From Homalodisca vitripennis (lineage: Eukaryota > Arthropoda > Insecta > Hemiptera > Cicadellidae), in the NCBI RefSeq assembly GCF_021130785.1, contig NW_025777986.1, positions 16,524-80,523 on the forward strand: DNA of 64,000 nt, in the 5' to 3' direction. This document shows positions 45,338 to 55,118 of this stretch, one piece after another. Numbering within the stretch: position 1 is the first letter of the stretch; every line of letters starts with the position of its first letter. A program made the translations under genes and the position numbers. Below the pieces are notes generated by a model. It was given only the letters and a program-made list of their open reading frames with translations, had not been told where the DNA came from and searched no databases.

Positions 45338-46810
45338 TTAGGTTTTAAAAGTAATTTTGTTTTTTGTTTTTCCTTGATTTTGTTTAAAATTTACAGTAGT
45401 TTTTTCAATTTCTGAATGTGGCCTAAGGTCGTCATCAAACAAATCCTCCTCCATTAGGCTGGACTTGGAGGACTGGTATGAGGGAGGGGTTCTGTTGGCA
45501 CCCTTTGACCGTTCGACCACTTTAGAGGCAATTTTTTGATTTATCCCAGAAACGAGTTTTTGGCGTACTTCCGGAGATATATCTTTCTTTCCCGTCACGC
45601 TGGAACTTCCAGCATTAGGGGTTTTTAAAAATTGAGCAGCAACCTGGCCTTCAGTAGACTGTTGCTTGTTTAAAGTGTTCCGTCCCTTGGGTTGACTAGG
45701 TATAGCCGGTCTTACAGACACAGAAGGTGCAAGGTCTGGTATATCAGTGCCTCCACTATATGAGAAGGACTTGGCACTAAGTTGTTGTACCAAAGCAGCA
45801 ACCTGTTGGGTTAGTTCTCTAACCATGCCTTCCAGAGCTGAGCAGGAAGAACACGGTTTCGGTTGCACAGGGACAGAGGCAGCTTGAGAATAGGATACGT
45901 CCTTCTTCGGGGTTTGCCCAAGTCGTTTCCTATATTCTTTACGAGCATCGCCGAAAGATAATTTCTCGCTAGTGACTATTTTTAGCACTTCCTTTTCTTC
46001 TATGTATACTTTACAGCTGCGAGAGCTTGAAGGATGCTTGCCCTTGCAGTTGACGCACTGTTCTTCTTCGCCACCGGCACAGTCCTTGTCACTGTGACCA
46101 CTTTTTCCACAAAGACTACATGTTTCAGGGTTATTGCAAGTTTTGCTCGAATGCCCAAAACGTTGACATCTATAACACCTCTGAGGATTTCTAAAGTATG
46201 GGCGAACTTGTAGAGAAAGATATCCTGCTCTAATTGTGGCTGGTGGGTGAGGAAGGGCAAAAGTCAAAATGTGACCTGGTGTAGGTGTCGGTACACCGTG
46301 TTCAACCTTCATTATTCTCACCACATCAGTCACAAGACAATCTTTCAGTTCTTCTTTCAACTCTTCAATTGAGCAACATAACATATCGCGACAGAATACA
46401 ATTCCTTTGCAGAAGTTTAATGTCTCATGAGGATGGACAACGACTTCTACTTTGTCGTAAAAGGATCTCATGGAGAGAAATTTCTGAGCCTGTGGAGCGT
46501 TCGCAGCCTCTACCAAGATGCTTCCATTACGGAGCTTCCTAACAGAAGACGGCGAGCCGCCCACTCCGACTAGAGCCTTGTTAACAAGGAAGGGGCTCAC
46601 CTTTGCCAAGTTCTGAGTATCGTCTTTGTGTTTAAATACTAGAAAAAGTGGGGTGGGAAGATTTTGAATATTAATTTTCTTGTCTGCAGTTTTTCTCTGT
46701 TTGTTTGTTTCCTCTTCAGATTCTGAAGAGAGAGCACGCTTCTTTTCCAGATCCATAGAATCTCTTTCTACAACTCTATCATTTGCTTGAGAAGGGTTTA
46801 ATGTAGCCAT
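45338..46810 (-). CDS. LINE B ORF1 (gag-like RNA-binding protein), intact frame
   Basis: A 490-codon uninterrupted frame from ATG 46810. Residues 1-45 are basic/acidic (EEETNKQRKTADKK), 50-190 form the conserved N-terminal domain (NLPTPLFLVFKHKDD, KGIVFCRDML, VPTPTPGHILTFALPHPP). Residues about 215-275 carry three zinc knuckles: CYRCQRFGHSSKTC, CSLCGKSGHSDKDC and CVNCKGKHPSSSRSC. A coiled-coil-like SALEGMVRELTQQVAALVQQ segment follows. It would coat the element RNA. It is the only long intact LINE frame in the window, though ORF2 is dead. Confidence 0.88.
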   Translation of the reverse strand: MATLNPSQANDRVVERDSMDLEKKRALSSESEEETNKQRKTADKKINIQNLPTPLFLVFKHKDDTQNLAKVSPFLVNKALVGVGGSPSSVRKLRNGSILVEAANAPQAQKFLSMRSFYDKVEVVVHPHETLNFCKGIVFCRDMLCCSIEELKEELKDCLVTDVVRIMKVEHGVPTPTPGHILTFALPHPPATIRAGYLSLQVRPYFRNPQRCYRCQRFGHSSKTCNNPETCSLCGKSGHSDKDCAGGEEEQCVNCKGKHPSSSRSCKVYIEEKEVLKIVTSEKLSFGDARKEYRKRLGQTPKKDVSYSQAASVPVQPKPCSSCSALEGMVRELTQQVAALVQQLSAKSFSYSGGTDIPDLAPSVSVRPAIPSQPKGRNTLNKQQSTEGQVAAQFLKTPNAGSSSVTGKKDISPEVRQKLVSGINQKIASKVVERSKGANRTPPSYQSSKSSLMEEDLFDDDLRPHSEIEKTTVNFKQNQGKTKNKITFKT

Positions 46811-47627
46811 TCAATATTTGAACCAGCGCATCGTGATTAAAGGTGCAGGCCGAGACATCGGGAACGGGTATACCCTCGGGAAACCTGTCAGCCAAAGCTT
46901 GGCAGGGCACCCTACCCCAGTTCCCCGGGGCCCGATGTTATCTCGTTTAAACCGAGTCGGGAATTCACGCACGACTCGGGCTCGCACGTGGCAACAGAAA
47001 TCTCCGACATTTCTGTCCAATAATCACTTCCTGACCAGGGACCGAAGTGGCTGGCACCAGGATTCATACTACCGTTTGCTTCGGCAGAGCAAGCTCACAT
47101 CAGCTCTCTTCTGCTACACCTTCTCAGAGTGTAGCAGTTCAAGCACTCCCCGCAAACAATAGCACGATCCAGTCAGGAAAAGGGAGGAATTAGGAATAGG
47201 TAGGATTTATGGATGGGACAGGGAAAAGTGCCAGGATTGGAGATGTGTCTGGCACTAGCTCGGGGTACGAAAGGTCGCCAACCTTTAAACGTCAGAGTAA
47301 GACGTCCCCCTACGGGCAGCTTAATTACATAACATTTACCTAGGTTAGAAAAAGCTACTGGTCTGTATTACCCACGGCAAAGTTTAATTTTTATTCATGG
47401 CAAGTTTTCTAGTAGGCTATATACTTTCCGTCCGAGCCTATTAGTCAGGGCCTAAGCATATACATAAGGGCTAGCTCATACCATTGTTTGAGCATATGAA
47501 AAACTGACACAGCCCCTCTACATTTCCCCCCTTTCCATTATGATCTAGTCCTGTGTTAGTGTAGCCTAAATGGACAGCTATATCTTTGCTGACGTAATAA
47601 AATGTTATATCTCTGTTATTTTTTCAG

Positions 47628-48108
47628 ATGCAAGAGACTCAAGTGTTTTGAGCGGATATCAGAGGATGAAGCTACAGAATTATTCAAGAGAGTTCATGAT
47701 CTGCCATCAAAAAACGAGGAAGATCTGTACATTTCAGTCGTTGATTGAAACAAACAACATCAAACGCCACCGCGCTCGGAAAGATGAACCTAGACAGGTA
47801 GACAACATGTTTACTTATTTAGTTATTATGGGAGGTAAAAGGATTGAGGTTTGTTATAAAGCCTTTTTGTCTGTTCACGCCATAACAGACAAACGAGTGA
47901 AAAGGATTAGAAAACTACTTCTGGAGGGCAAAACTCCTGAAGATAAACGAGGAAAGACACCAAAGTGCAAACACTCTTTCTCCTGAAACAAGAGAACTCT
48001 TAAGACAGCACATTGAAAGTTTCCCTTCTAAAGTGTCTCGTTACTCGTCTGGAAAAACCAAAATGTACTTAGATGCTAGGCTGTCTGTCGCTTCAATGTA
48101 CCGCCTAT
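47628..48108 (+). pseudogene. S2 transposase, middle exon(s)
   Basis: After TTATTTTTTCAG the frame reads CKRLKCFERISEDEATELFK then, after a shift near 47735, SLIETNNIKRHRARKDEPRQ and KRIEVCYKAFLSVHAITDKR, VKRIRKLLLEGKTPEDKRGK; after a second shift near 47965, NTLSPETRELLRQHIESFPS and YSSGKTKMYLDARLSVASMY. This order (CxxxCFxxI, VCxxxFLxxxxITDKRV, HIxSFP, YLDxxLSxxxMYxLF) is the DUF7869-like N-terminal half. It is broken at RLF by piggyBac P5. Confidence 0.75.
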
Positions 48109-48112
48109 TTAA

Positions 48113-50924
48113 CACGTTAGCTGCCATGGAGGTCAGATCTGACCGGCAGTAAACTAGCCCTAAATGCCACGCTCATATTACTGCCCAACCCCGAAATTGC
48201 CAAGTTTCTAAAATTATTTTATTCATTAACTCGAATTGTTTTGTTAGTTAAAATTCATTTTCTGTCAAAACTGCATTGAAATCTCTTGAATATAATGCAA
48301 TTTGAGCGTCGGCCATATCTGGCCGGCACAACATTTTTCGTTGTGATTTTTCATTAAAAATAACACTGCCGCCCAGATCTGGCCGGCACTATATTGCTCA
48401 CTGTTGCGACTATTTTGTGCGCCGATGTTGGTATCAGTTAGGGCTGCCGTCTGCCACTGTCAGCGCTGTCAGCCACTGTCCTGCGCAGTAACCATTGCTC
48501 GTCCGTGCATTCCACTGCGTTCCCGCCATAGTGTATTGTATCTTCTAATAACCTATTGTGCGTGCGTAATCTTTTCTTTTAACCTAGTTTGAACGAAAGT
48601 AAACTTGTGTAAACGATTTCATTATGAGTAGTAGAGACGTAAATGAAGAACAAATTCAAAGACTTTTGGACTGTCCAATGTCCAGTGAACCAGACCCTCA
48701 ACATGAAATTGAGGAAAACATAGGTTCAAGTGTTGACGACACGGATGAAGATCCGGACTTTTTGCCAAGTGAATCGGATCATGACAGTAGTGATGATGAA
48801 GGCGAGGCTACAATGGAAATAGAGACAAATGATATGAACGGTGGCGATTCTGGTGAAAATGACGGAGAAGTGATGATGGATGAATGGACTGAATTTAAAG
48901 GTAGGCAACAAGAATTTCTTTTCACTTCTACTTCTGAGTACCATTTAAATATGGCCAATGATGCTAAACCTGTAGACTATTACTTAGCTTTCATTACTGA
49001 CGACATTATACAAATGATGGTCGTAGAGACTAATAGAAATGCCAGTAAAGTATTGCGAGAGAAACGAGGTTGAACCGAAGTAGTAGACTTAATAAATGGG
49101 CTCCCACAGATGATGTAGAAATGTGGAAGTTTATTGGTATCCTCATATGGATGGGCTTGTCTAATCATCCCCGCATAACAGACTACTGGTCTGGCAACAT
49201 TTTGTATAAGAATACTGTTGCTTCTCAAGTTATGAGCCGAAACCGTTTCCAGCTAATGCTACGCTTTTGGCATTTTAACGATCATGCTGCTGAGGAACGT
49301 GATGGGCGTATCGCAAAGATTTTTGCCCCTAATTTCTAAGATGAACGACATTTTTTTGAACAAGAAATCTGCTGGCCAAGATCTCGTAATAGACGAGAGC
49401 ATGATTCCTTTTAGGGGCAGACTGTTCATTTCGACAGTACATACCCAACAAGGCCCACAAATATGGCCTAAAGATTTTCAAAACTTTGTGACCAGCAAGG
49501 GTATACCTATTGTATAAAAGTTTACATGGGTAAAGGGACCATCCAGAATGAAAATAATGAATTAGTTTCAACCTCAGTGGTCATGGAACTCATGGAACAT
49601 AACTTGGATAAGGGACACATCTTATATGTAGATAATTACTACACATCAGTGCAACTTGCCAAAAATCTTTTAGCTAGAAAGAACCCACCTTGTTGGTACT
49701 GTGAGAGCAAAACAGGAAAGGTCTCCCTGCCGATGTTATGAAGGCACAAATAAAAAAAAAAAATAAAAAAAAAAATAAAAAAAAAAGCAATGACATTTTT
49801 AAGCCATTTAGTGATAGTTGAGTACAACAAGGGAAAGATGGGCATCGATGTGTCTGACCAACTCTCATCTTATAGCACTGGTGTTCGAAAGTCAAGAAGA
49901 TGGTACCATAAAGCAGCAGAAGAAAATAGTTCTTGGAACCGCTGTTGTAAACTCTTGGCTGGCCTACACTAATGCTGTGAAAGCAAGACCTACAGCAGGC
50001 GGACATCAGAAAAAGCACTGCATGTCAATTACAACTTTTAAAGAAAATCTGGCTGTTTCACTTATGGGTCTAGATAATAACACTATTACTCCTGTAAAAG
50101 GTACAGGGCACCATTATCTGACTATATCTCAAAACTTTACTGGAGAGGGAAAGGGTAGACACAGGGTCAGAAGGTACTGCAAAATGTGTTACAAAAAAGC
50201 TGTACAAGTAAGTGGGACGTGATGTGGCCAAGAAACTGGGCAAAGTGAACACATTTTGTGAGCAGTGTCCTGAGAAGCCATACTTATGTAAAGACTGTTT
50301 TCGTGAAGTTCACAAATAACATGTTTTATAACAAAGTGTCATGTAATTATTATCAATATTGCAAATTTTTACAATTTTATTTTATTTCACAACTAAATAT
50401 TTTACAAGGAAATGTACTTTATTGAAAAAAATGATAGTTAGGTTTAATATGTCTGATTTATGTAAAAATTAAACCAAACATTTGTAAATCATTGGCTGTA
50501 CCTTTATTCAATCCTTGAACAATCACTCCATCACGTAAAATGTGTTTCTAACAAGAATTTAATTCATTTTGTAAGTATCAAAATGATCGATATTACGTAA
50601 TAAATACTGCCGGCCATTTCTGGCCGACACAATACCATGACAACAAGTCAATATTTGAGTATTAATTTCCCGCGCTAAAGTAAGTAGACAACAACGGGAG
50701 TCGTTTTGTAGGTAAATAGCGATATTCAAGATCGCTAGAAGTTCAACAAATTGACTGTAGACCGCAGCACATAGTAAAAAAACATAACCTAACATAACCC
50801 TGCTTTTTGATGTTGCCGGTCAGATATGGCCGACAGAAAGTCTTACCATTATATACGGTGCCGGCCAGATCTGACCTACATGGCATTTGAGAGAAGTTTC
50901 AAAATACCTTTGGCAGCTAACGTG
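48113..50924 (+). mobile_element. Complete piggyBac element P5
   Basis: TTAA duplications are at 48109-48112 and 50925-50928. A perfect 14-bp TIR CACGTTAGCTGCCA is at both ends. Subterminal palindromic motifs of the type GGCCAGATCTGGCCGGCAC recur near 48145, 48310, 48372, 50610, 50815 and 50860. Length is 2,812 bp. It interrupts the S2 transposase reading. Confidence 0.94.
48624..50319 (+). pseudogene. P5 piggyBac transposase, several frameshifts
   Basis: ATG 48624 gives MSSRDVNEEQIQRLLDC, then an acidic domain (DDTDEDPDFLPSESDHDSSD). Shifts occur near 49065, 49315, 49433, 49680 and 49920. Core blocks: WKFIGILIWMGLSNHPRITD, LVIDESMIPFRGRL (first Asp), HILYVDNYYTSVQLAKNLL (second), YNKGKMGIDVSDQLSSYS (third). 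The C-terminus has CKMCYK then FCEQCPEKPYLCKDCFREVHK, the Cys-rich domain. A 40-bp A-rich run (49749-49788) reads mainly as Lys/Asn codons between the second and third Asp. Not functional. Confidence 0.87.
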
Positions 50925-50928
50925 TTAA

Positions 50929-52090
50929 AGACAAATATCCAGACTTGAAGTGCAGCTACAATTTCTTTAACGAGTTTTTTAATACCAATTACAACCTGAC
51001 ATTTGGCAGACCACAAATTGATACTTGCTCAACATGTGAAGAGTTTCAATTGAAACTGAAAAGCCCGCATCTAAGTGAAAATGTAAAAAGAGCAGCTGCC
51101 GCAGAGCTTATAGTTCATAAGAGAAAAGCAAATAAGTTTTATAATGCTTTAAAACATGAAGCTGAGATGAATGATGAGCCTCATGTACTATCTCTCTGCA
51201 TGGATTTCATGCAAAAATGTGCCTATCCCACAAATTCCAATTCAAGACACCTTTTACATGAGGCAACTGACCCTTAATGTGTTTTGTATACATGATATAA
51301 AACAAAACACAGCAATGATTTTTCTTTATCATGAGGGCATTGCTAGTAAAGGTCCTAATGAAGTCTGTAGCTTTTTACATGACTATTTAAAAGATGTGTC
51401 ACCCACGTACACTGAGCTTCGTCTGTTTGCAGATAACAAAATAAAAATCATACACTTGCCAGATTTTTACTGGCTCTTACCCAAACTACTAATTTTGAAA
51501 AAGTCCAGCAGTATTTTTCCCGTAAGAGGGCATTCTTTCCTTCCTTGCGATAGGGATTTTGCAACTATAAAAAGGGAACTGAAGAAACACGAGAGGCTGT
51601 ACGATGTGGAAACTGTGAGAAATCTAATTTTGCAAAGTAGTAAACCAGGGAAACTTACTGTCAAGGAGATTAATACCTCAGAAATCCTTGAATTCAAGAA
51701 CTGGTGGCAAAACTTACTACAAAAAAAAACCGTGGTTTCTGAGGAAAGGCGTCCTCGACATATTCCAAAAGATGCAAAGGTTCGCTTTGGAAATCAGCTC
51801 TTTGACCCACTTTATCTACAACAATGCTCTACCTGGGACTATTATCTGTGGTACTACAATAAACAGTATTGTTAAACACACATTCCGACTTGCACACAGC
51901 TCTCAAGAACAGGTTCGGCTCCCACAGCAACAACATCTAGCCTACCCTGATGGGAAAAGTACCAATTAAAAGGGCAAAAATTGGTGATTTGGTTATGCTC
52001 CTGCCATATTTCCTGATGAATATAGAGAATTTTATGAAGAAATAGTCAACTGGCCATCTACTGAAGAAGAAATTGATATTCATGTTCAGG
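50929..52090 (+). pseudogene. S2 transposase, C-terminal exon(s)
   Basis: Directly after P5 the frame resumes as KDKYPDLKCSYNFFNEFFNT, LTFGRPQIDTCSTCEEFQLK, then HVLSLCMDFMQKCAYPTNSN (family FDxQKxxPxP block, here MDFMQK). After shifts: LTLNVFCIHDIK, FLYHEGIASKGPNEVCSFLH, LRLFADN followed by a KNHTLARFLLAL block, and VRGHSFLPCDRDFATIKREL. The tail has FKNWWQNLLQKK and KVRFGNQLFD. At least four frameshifts. Homologous to 8085-8803 in S1 and 62566-63468 in S3. Confidence 0.78.
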
Positions 52091-52510
52091 GATGACTGAT
52101 TTTGTTAATTTTAAGTTTATGACAAATGTTTGAGTGAGAATTTTACAAAGCTTATATTATACTACATTAAATATTTTAATCAGAAAACTTTGTCATTTTA
52201 TTTATCTAGTCTTCAAATTTACACTGTATAGGAAATAACAAGTTTTTGACGATAGAAACTTAAATTTAAAGGTTAAAAATTAATTTTTGTGCAAAAAGGG
52301 CTTCAGTCCGTGACAAAAAAACAATTTTTTTAGACTTACCGAAACAGGTATATGTATTTGGTGGCCACAGACCAAGTTCCTAATGTCTATAGAAACTAAC
52401 ATATTTTTTTCATAATTTTTAAACAGTGTATGTCACTTGGAGATTTTTTTAGTTTTCCAAAAATTGTGTTTTTTGTGACTGAAGCCCTTTCTGCATGGAC
52501 CGATTCACTT

Positions 52511-53355
52511 ATTGTTTCTGTCCACCAGTGCACCTTCTTTTGACCTTTCCTCGACTTGGGCACCGTCCTCTCCATCACCCTTTTTATCACATATTGAAGC
52601 TCCTGTGCACATATTTCTGCTTCTTTTCCTTCCCACTGCAGCCCCTCAACCTCCTCAACCAGAACTCCATCAAATCTCACCCAGTCAACCTCTCTTAGGT
52701 TCCACGAACCTTCAGTCATCTCATTTCTGTAAGTTCTTCCTACCTCCATTTCCTTCACTTCAAACTTTATAAGTCGATGGTCGCTCAGTGACTCTTCTAC
52801 AACTTCCCAGTTGACAATTTTTCTTGTTACGTCCCTTGTTCCTAGAGTACATCGATGTTTGAATATCCTCCTTGGGTGTTCTCGAAGGTTGTCCAACGGT
52901 TCCACCGGTTTACTATCTCTAACTCACAGGCTTCCACCATTTCCTCTACTTTCTCCCTCTCCTATCCGTCCTGTCACTCCACCACAACCTGGATCTTGCG
53001 TTTAAGTCCCCACCGATGACGACTCCTTTTCCCCTGCTCTTGCGGATGATCTCCACTATTTTTCTCAGATGACCGTCAATTCCCTCTGACGGCCGACAGT
53101 ATAAGCACTCACGCAAGTATTATCAGATTCTCGGGCGACTAGCATGGCATCGATCGAATCTTCCAATACCACAATAGCACTTCCTACCTCAACTCCTGCT
53201 CTCCTTTCAAAAAACCAACTCCCTCCGCATCAATTAATCTGTCCATCTTTCACATAAGGCTCCTGTACGAGCAACACCTCAAGACCCTCCTGCCGGCTAA
53301 CTCTCACCATTTCCTCCATAGTTATTCTTCCTCTTCCCACATTTATCTGTCCCAG
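52511..53355 (-). pseudogene. R1-like ORF2 endonuclease domain, broken
   Basis: Starts MEYKLGQINVGRGRITMEEM, then VLLVQEPYVKDG, a stop near 53240, KGVVIGGDLNARSRLWWSDR (catalytic Asp-Asn block, about 52979-53030), GYSNIDV and LSDHRLIKFEV (SDH block). It ends QKKVHWWTETIS at the S2 junction. The order is that of R1-clade APE endonucleases. Several stops and shifts. Confidence 0.8.
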
Positions 53356-53356
53356 T

Positions 53357-54142
53357 TTATATTCCATAGTCGATCTGTTCATTGTACCTCTTTACTGCTT
53401 TCTCATACGCTGGGCATCCTCTCCAGCTTGCAAGGTGTCTCGCGTCTAGCCTGCCTTCTCTGCTGCAATTTGCACACCTGGCCTCCTCCTTTTTTGTATT
53501 CTTACAGTCTTTGAAGACATGCTCCTTCGCGCAGTGCGAACAACTTGGCTTGTCATTTGTGCAAAACTTTGCCACATGTCCAAACCTTTGACACTTGTAG
53601 CACCGTGCTAAATCCACATAATCTTTAATCCTGCAGCTTTCCCACTCAATGTATACCCTACCCTTCCTCCTCAGCCAGTTCCTCACCCTCACTGAACATT
53701 CGGCTACCATATGGTTCCTCTTAACTTCGTTTCTCCTTTCAGTTTTTTCCTGGTATTTGTGCTTCACCGTGAATTCTGTGTTGAAGTCCTCTTCCTCAAT
53801 CTCACTTCCCTGCATATTCCGCTTATAGATCTCTGCCTTAACTGCCTCATTACTTAATGCCGGATTAATATCGTAGACCATTACCATGGGATTCTTCTTT
53901 GTCGGCTTTTCTACTGTCATACCCGCACTTTTCAGCGCATCACTTTTCAGGAGGTTTTCCACCCCTTCCTCAGATTCTGACTCTATTATGACTCCGTTTC
54001 GGATCATTCTCAGTCTTCTAACCTTAAGCCTTATTTCTGAAGGCTTCACAAGCTCCTTCAACTTCCTTTTTATCTCCTCGCTTTCCTTATTTTCCTGCTT
54101 TACTACGACCAACTTTGGTACTGGCAGCACTGGGCCCTTCAC
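53357..54142 (-). CDS. R1-like ORF1 (gag-like), partial
   Basis: A 261-codon frame. Residues 10-110 are basic and acidic, with IRLKVRRLRMIRNGVIIESE, VYDINPALSNEAVKAEIYKR. Residues 180-250 have zinc knuckles CYKCQRFGHVAKFC, CSHCAKEHVFKDC and CANCSREGR...HLASWRGCP, the last being the diagnostic third knuckle of R1/Jockey-type gag. It ends at 53357, four bases before ATG of the endonuclease ORF. The true start may lie further upstream, where sequence is lost. Confidence 0.75.
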   Translation of the reverse strand: MKGPVLPVPKLVVVKQENKESEEIKRKLKELVKPSEIRLKVRRLRMIRNGVIIESESEEGVENLLKSDALKSAGMTVEKPTKKNPMVMVYDINPALSNEAVKAEIYKRNMQGSEIEEEDFNTEFTVKHKYQEKTERRNEVKRNHMVAECSVRVRNWLRRKGRVYIEWESCRIKDYVDLARCYKCQRFGHVAKFCTNDKPSCSHCAKEHVFKDCKNTKKEEARCANCSREGRLDARHLASWRGCPAYEKAVKRYNEQIDYGI

Positions 54143-54249
54143 CCCGTGATCTTAGGCACTTCCTTTCTTCCAAGGGCCTGAGCAAAGGTAGCCTGATTCC
54201 TTGCTTCGTTCCCTTCTTGCCCCACTCTCAATTCTTCCCTGACTGCTGT

Positions 54250-55117
54250 CCTTTTCTGAGGGTTTCAAGATAAACAAAACGATTAATTGTTTGACCTTGT
54301 GGAAGGAATTCATAGTAGACGACACCTTATAGTCAAAGAAAACCGTAAGCATGACCTTCACATTTGATTTGACTTGACGTGCTTTCTTGGGTCTTGGAGA
54401 GCCTTTTGATGTCCATTGTGACGATTGGGCTTTTGTTTCCAAATCGTAACCAAAAACCCATATCTCGTCTCCCGTAATGACATGATCCAAGAAGCTTCGT
54501 CGTCATTTGCCTTTTGAAGAAGTTCCTCAGAAACATGAATTCGGTGTTGTTTTTGGTCTTCAGTCAACAGTTTTGGCACAAACTTTGCTGCAACACGACG
54601 CATTTGAAGTTTTTCAGTTAAAATTTCCTGACATGACCCAAATAATATGTTACACTCTTCTAAACGTACAAGAGCGTTCACTTTAGTAACATTGGCATCA
54701 TTGATTGACGTTGAAGGGCGTCCGGAACGAGCATCGTCGTCTGTGGATGTTCGGCCATCTTTAAACCTCTTGAAACCACTGATGGCAGCATGATCGGCTT
54801 AGACATTCTTCACCAAAAGCCTCTTGTAACATCAAAAATGTTTCAGAAAACGTTTTGTTCAGTTTCACACAAAACTTCACACAAACACGTTGGTCTTCTT
54901 TCACATTCATTTTCATTAAACAAAAAAATAGCCAAACTCTATAAAACTAATCTCAAACAAACTGTGCTAATGTTACTTTCAGTGATGTTAAGATTGATCT
55001 GCAAACACAGCTGTGTTACTGTTGAGTCAGGGAATACAATGCTGCCAACCGCATCGCTGTGAGACATTGCATTCCCATAGTATATAAAATGTCCTGGAAC
55101 TTTTTGATCACACCTCG
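54250..55117 (-). pseudogene. mariner transposon, 5' portion
   Basis: The minus-strand 5' end is CGAGGTGTGATCAAAAAGTT at a TA (55118-55119), a mariner TIR. The transposase begins near 54909 (MNVKEDQRVCVKFCVKLNKT), with FSETFLMLQEAF, QWFQxFKDGRTSTDDD (after a one-base shift), RPSTSINDANVTKVNALVR, then VITGDEIWVFGYDLETKAQS (first Asp) and VMLTVFFDYK (second Asp). The C-terminal third and the right TIR are missing; R1 sequence starts at about 54235. It was inserted at TA in the dispersed repeat. Confidence 0.85.
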
Positions 55118-55118
55118 T

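Larger units (their letters stand above)
41000..47316 (-). mobile_element. I-like LINE B, near full length, inside S2
   Basis: A minus-strand element with poly-A (T run 41000-41025 on the plus strand), 3' UTR hairpin, ORF2, ORF1 and a 5' UTR that matches LINE A (both have a GGxCCG... CCCTCGGG...CCAGTTCCCCG block). The 5' end is placed near 47316 by alignment to LINE A; I could not find a convincing TSD. LINE B is a related but distinct family, with clearly better preserved ORF1. Confidence 0.85.
40393..52506 (+). mobile_element. S2: 12.1-kb DUF7869-like transposon with nested insertions
   Basis: A 32-bp TIR with three mismatches begins GAATGGGTCCGTGCAGAAAG at the left and GAATCGGTCCATGCAGAAAG at the right (reverse complement). 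A perfect 4-bp TSD ACTT is at 40389-40392 and 52507-52510. Removing 40393-52510 rejoins the flanking R1 LINE in frame. Subterminal motifs TGCAAAAAGGNCTTCAGTC recur near 40480, 40550, 40590 (inverted) and 52295. Without the LINE (41000-47316) and piggyBac (48113-50924) it would be about 3 kb, like S1 and S3. Confidence 0.92.
52507..54235 (-). mobile_element. R1-clade LINE, 5' part, split by S2
   Basis: Minus strand: gag-like ORF1 (54142-53357), then endonuclease (53356-52511). The element continues at 40392-40244 after the S2 insertion. The 5' side is cut at about 54235 against a mariner fragment. The endonuclease motif GGDLNARSRLWWS and the three-knuckle gag are typical of the R1 clade. Confidence 0.83.

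Noticed and set aside
40991..47330. Target duplication for LINE B
   Set aside because: Candidate matches (GGCAG, AACATT) near both ends are short and out of register, so no duplication is claimed.
52396..52905. 169-codon minus-strand gene at the S2 right end
   Set aside because: Residues after HWWTETIS come from S2 terminal sequence; it is a LINE fragment plus transposon end, not a gene.
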